From Rubrivirga marina (GTDB lineage Bacteria > Bacteroidota > Rhodothermia > Rhodothermales > Rubricoccaceae), in assembly GCF_002283365.1 (NCBI RefSeq), contig NZ_MQWD01000001.1, positions 1,621,154 to 1,685,153 of the forward strand: 64,000 nt of DNA, written 5' to 3'. Numbering within the stretch: position 1 is the stretch's first letter; each line of letters opens with the position of its first letter. The notes beneath the pieces were generated by a model. The model saw only the letters and a list, made by a program, of their open reading frames with translations, was not told where the DNA came from and made no database searches. Position numbers and translations under genes: made by a program. Shown piece after piece: positions 61,828 through 64,000 of the stretch.

Positions 61828-63174
61828 CTACCCCTCGGCGTTGGCGACGCGGAGGCCGCGCTCGTACGTCGTCTTGTACTGGCGGACGGCCTCGAAGATG
61901 GACCGGGCCGTCTGGTCGAGGCCGGCGCTCGTCGAGAGGAATTGGGCCTCCTCGCGGTTCGTCACGAACCCGACCTCGACGAGGACGGCCGGCATCGACG
62001 CGGCCCAGAGCACGATGAAGTTGTCCTGCTTGACACCCCGGCTGTGCCGGCCCGACTTGACGAACTCGCCCTCGATGAGCCGGGCGAGGTGCTGGCTCTC
62101 TTCCTGGTAGGCGCTCATCGCCAGCGACGCGAGGATGTCGTCCTCGCCGTGGAAGTCGGCGTAGAGGCTCGGGTCGCTCTCGAGCTCGATCACGGAGTTC
62201 TCGCGCTCCATGACGTCGCGGGCGTTGCCCTGGCCGCGCGGGGCCAGGAAGAACGTCTCCGTCCCGCGCGCCGACGTCGAGCCGGCGGCGTTGGCGTGGA
62301 CCGAGATGAACAGCTTGCCGCCCGACCGGTTGGCGATCCGCCCGCGGTCGCGGAGCTCGACGAACGTGTCGTCGTCGCGGGTGTAGACGACACGGACGCC
62401 GAGCTCGCGCTCGATCATCGGGCCGAGGCGGGAGACGACGCCGAGCGCGATCTCCTTGTCGGAGGTCCCGTTGGCGCGCGCGCCGAAGTCGTGGGCGCTG
62501 TGGCCGGCGTCGAGGACGATCGTGTCGAGTCGCCAGCGCTCGGCGCCGGTCGCGATCGGCAGCGACTCCCCGCCGGGGACCGGACCGACGCCCGTCTCGG
62601 CCGGCGCCGGCGCGACGGGCTGGACCCGCTCCGGTTGGCGCGGGGCTGGCCGACGGGAGGTGGGCCGGTCGGAGACCGTCTGGCGGACGCCGGGGTTCTC
62701 GACCGTCGTCGCGACCGGCCGGCTGGGGCGACCGCCGCCCCACGCCTGGCGCCGGGGGCGCGGCGTCGAGGAGAACGACACGAGGAGGTCGTCGCTGTCG
62801 CGGTCCGGGTAGGCCCGGACGTGGACGCCGTCCTCGACTTCGAACCGGACCACGACGCGGTCCTCGTCGGACTCGACGCGGTACTCGCGGACGGGGCGGA
62901 CGGCCCGCTCGCGCTCGACGGCCGGCGCGAGGTGCGCGCGGTACAGGACGAGTTCAAGCGCGTCGCCGTCCTGGTCCACGCTGTAGGCCCGGACGGGGCT
63001 CGTGGTGTGGACGCGGGCGACGAGGGCGTCTCCGTCGGGACTCCGGTCGAACGAGACGCGCTCGACGTCGAGGCGGGCGTCGGCGAACCGAGCGGTCGGC
63101 GAGGCCATCGTAGGCGCGGCCGACGCGGGCGCCGCCATCGCGAGCGCGAGGAAGAGGCTAGCGAAACGGTGCAT
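61828..63174 (-). CDS. N-acetylmuramoyl-L-alanine amidase (Amidase_3) with AMIN-like domain
   Basis: A 448-residue exported cell-wall hydrolase. Signal peptide ~1-22 (MHRFASLFLALAMAAPASA). AMIN-like beta domain ~35-165; Pro/Arg-rich linker ~165-230; Amidase_3 domain with zinc ligands in IVLDAGHSAHDFGARA (~237), Glu in the ENSVIELE region, LFISVHANAAGS (~300) and the catalytic Glu in VLVEVGFVTNREEA (~405). It splits daughter cells or remodels peptidoglycan. ATG at 63174 chosen for the signal; the longer frame upstream crosses a promoter candidate. Confidence 0.92.
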   Translation of the reverse strand: MHRFASLFLALAMAAPASAAPTMASPTARFADARLDVERVSFDRSPDGDALVARVHTTSPVRAYSVDQDGDALELVLYRAHLAPAVERERAVRPVREYRVESDEDRVVVRFEVEDGVHVRAYPDRDSDDLLVSFSSTPRPRRQAWGGGRPSRPVATTVENPGVRQTVSDRPTSRRPAPRQPERVQPVAPAPAETGVGPVPGGESLPIATGAERWRLDTIVLDAGHSAHDFGARANGTSDKEIALGVVSRLGPMIERELGVRVVYTRDDDTFVELRDRGRIANRSGGKLFISVHANAAGSTSARGTETFFLAPRGQGNARDVMERENSVIELESDPSLYADFHGEDDILASLAMSAYQEESQHLARLIEGEFVKSGRHSRGVKQDNFIVLWAASMPAVLVEVGFVTNREEAQFLSTSAGLDQTARSIFEAVRQYKTTYERGLRVANAEG

Positions 63175-63338
63175 GAGGCGGAGGGGCCGGGGGGAGAGCC
63201 CAACGACACGGGAAAACCGTGCCGCACAACGTCCCCCGCGGACGGCGTCGTCCCATCGGGGCGGGGCGCAAAACAGGCGGCCTATCCGGAACCGCCTCGT
63301 TCCCGCGTCGCCCTGCGATGGTGGGGGGACCGTGTCAC

Positions 63339-63370
63339 CGAAGGTATTCACTTGGGAGCCATTCCCTCAA
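63339..63370 (-). promoter_or_regulatory. Candidate amidase promoter overlapping an inverted repeat
   Basis: Minus strand: TTG at 63370-63368, 21 bases, TACCTTCG at 63346-63339. An inverted repeat TCACTTG/CAAGTGA spans 63348-63374 over the -33 to -10 region, an operator-like layout. The leader to the ATG would be about 155 bases. This is the AT-richest part of the gap. Confidence 0.5.
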
Positions 63371-63466
63371 GTGATTTCTGAGCCGCCACCGGGTTACCGA
63401 ACGCCACGGCTCCGGGTCGTCTCGACCCGCCTCGGCGAACGCGTCACCGAGGCCGGCGGAGCGCGT

Positions 63467-64000
63467 TTACTGGCCGCCGATGAGTTCGCGGAGCCGCCCC
63501 TCGACGATGTCGTCGTGGTGATCGCGGCGGTCGGAGAGCTCCTGTCGGGCGGCATCCAGGCGCTGCGCGGCGACCGAAATCTCGCCCTCGCGGATTTCGT
63601 GGTGGAGGTCGAGGAGGTCCGAGAGGAGGTCGCGGAGCTGGCCGCGAAGGCGCGTCCGCTCGGGGCCGCTCGGGAGGGCGCGGATCCGGGCCGCGAGCGC
63701 GTCGGACTCGGTCTGCATCGCGGCGGCCTCCTGCATCCGGTCGTAGAGGTCCCCGTCGCGAGAGGCGACGTCGCGCATGTAGGCGGCCTCGACGATGGGT
63801 GAGACCTCCTCCTCCGGCATGGGGGCGGCCTCCGTCTCGGCCACGTCGCCCATGATGTAGACGCCACGGCCGGGCCGGCTGGACTCCGACATGGTGACGA
63901 GCCGCTCGTTCTCGAGGACGTAGGCCTCGCCGTCGATCTCGAGGACGGGGGCGAGGGGGCCGCTGTACTCGAGCGGGGCCATCGCGAAGCCGGTCAGGTC
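63467..64000 (-). CDS. Coiled-coil protein of unknown function, C-terminal part
   Basis: The reading frame is open through the right edge, so the true start is outside; the internal ATG near 63982 is probably not the start because the codons before it (DLTGFA) read on naturally. Visible part (~177 residues): beta-type segment PLAPVLEIDGEAYVLENERLV, a glycine-containing VYIMGDVAETEAAPMPEEE, then helical heptad-like sequence (MQTESDALAARIRALPSGPERTRLRGQLRDLLSDLLDLHHEIREGEISVAAQRLD). No family recognised. Confidence 0.65.
   Translation of the reverse strand, partial: DLTGFAMAPLEYSGPLAPVLEIDGEAYVLENERLVTMSESSRPGRGVYIMGDVAETEAAPMPEEEVSPIVEAAYMRDVASRDGDLYDRMQEAAAMQTESDALAARIRALPSGPERTRLRGQLRDLLSDLLDLHHEIREGEISVAAQRLDAARQELSDRRDHHDDIVEGRLRELIGGQ

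Overview
The window is chromosomal DNA of very high GC content (about 70% by eye) from a Bacteroidota-like bacterium, most plausibly a member of the Rhodothermota/Rubricoccaceae (Rubrivirga-like) lineage. Evidence for this: a TonB receptor, a PorV/PorQ-type protein and a cargo protein with a type IX-secretion-like C-terminus sit side by side; many lipoproteins are present; atpD-atpC are split from the other ATP synthase genes; start codons lack Shine-Dalgarno sequences; and many starts are preceded, usually by 27-33 bases, by a -7 box of the form TAnnTT(C/G), as in Bacteroidota promoters. The species assignment is inference. I saw no tRNA, rRNA, CRISPR array, transposase or prophage gene.

Layout. 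1-6.8 kb: outer-membrane receptor (partial), large secreted protein and PorV-like protein, closed by a strong terminator. 6.9-13.4 kb: ypdA, tadA, arcA, a small membrane protein, a kelch-like lipoprotein, truA, aroK and rnhB. 13.4-17.8 kb: rho with a long leader, radC and a membrane acyltransferase. 17.9-24.2 kb: a two-gene GMC dehydrogenase, then a minus-strand set of CIA30 lipoprotein, zinc metalloprotease, GNAT and low-molecular-weight phosphatase-like protein. 24.4-32.5 kb: glyS, then a tight five-gene minus-strand operon (glycosyltransferase, UDP-galactopyranose mutase, GH2, GH1-like, carboxypeptidase-regulatory-domain protein). 32.7-37.8 kb: atpD, atpC, a candidate small RNA, two lipoproteins with an outer-membrane barrel, and ftsX. 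38-46.3 kb: von Willebrand A protein, PBP1A, ArsA-type ATPase, a small unknown protein, MscS and DsbA/FrnE. 46.7-53.3 kb: TerB-like protein, ettA, phosphohexomutase, lipoprotein and P1B-type ATPase. 53.4-64 kb: AspT-type transporter, SprT-like protein, gnd-zwf (oxidative pentose phosphate pathway), mnmA with a zinc-ribbon protein, ridA, apt, amidase and a partial coiled-coil protein.

Most genes are housekeeping. The unusual signal is between and at the edges of genes. A short palindromic element (arms CCGCCTCGG and CCGAGGCGG) occurs about 21 times from 6.8 kb onward, mostly just after stop codons. At least five copies lie inside coding sequence, in terminal or linker segments of proteins. A second, larger family of inverted-repeat-bounded elements (about 134 and 157 bp) occurs twice. 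A promoter-structure-terminator unit downstream of atpC looks like an independent small RNA gene of about 114 nt. Only three classical hairpin-plus-U-tract terminators were found, while many genes end in stable hairpins without U-tracts, in a genome carrying rho. Stop codon usage is also odd for this GC content: by hand count about 25 TAG, 24 TGA and 4 TAA.
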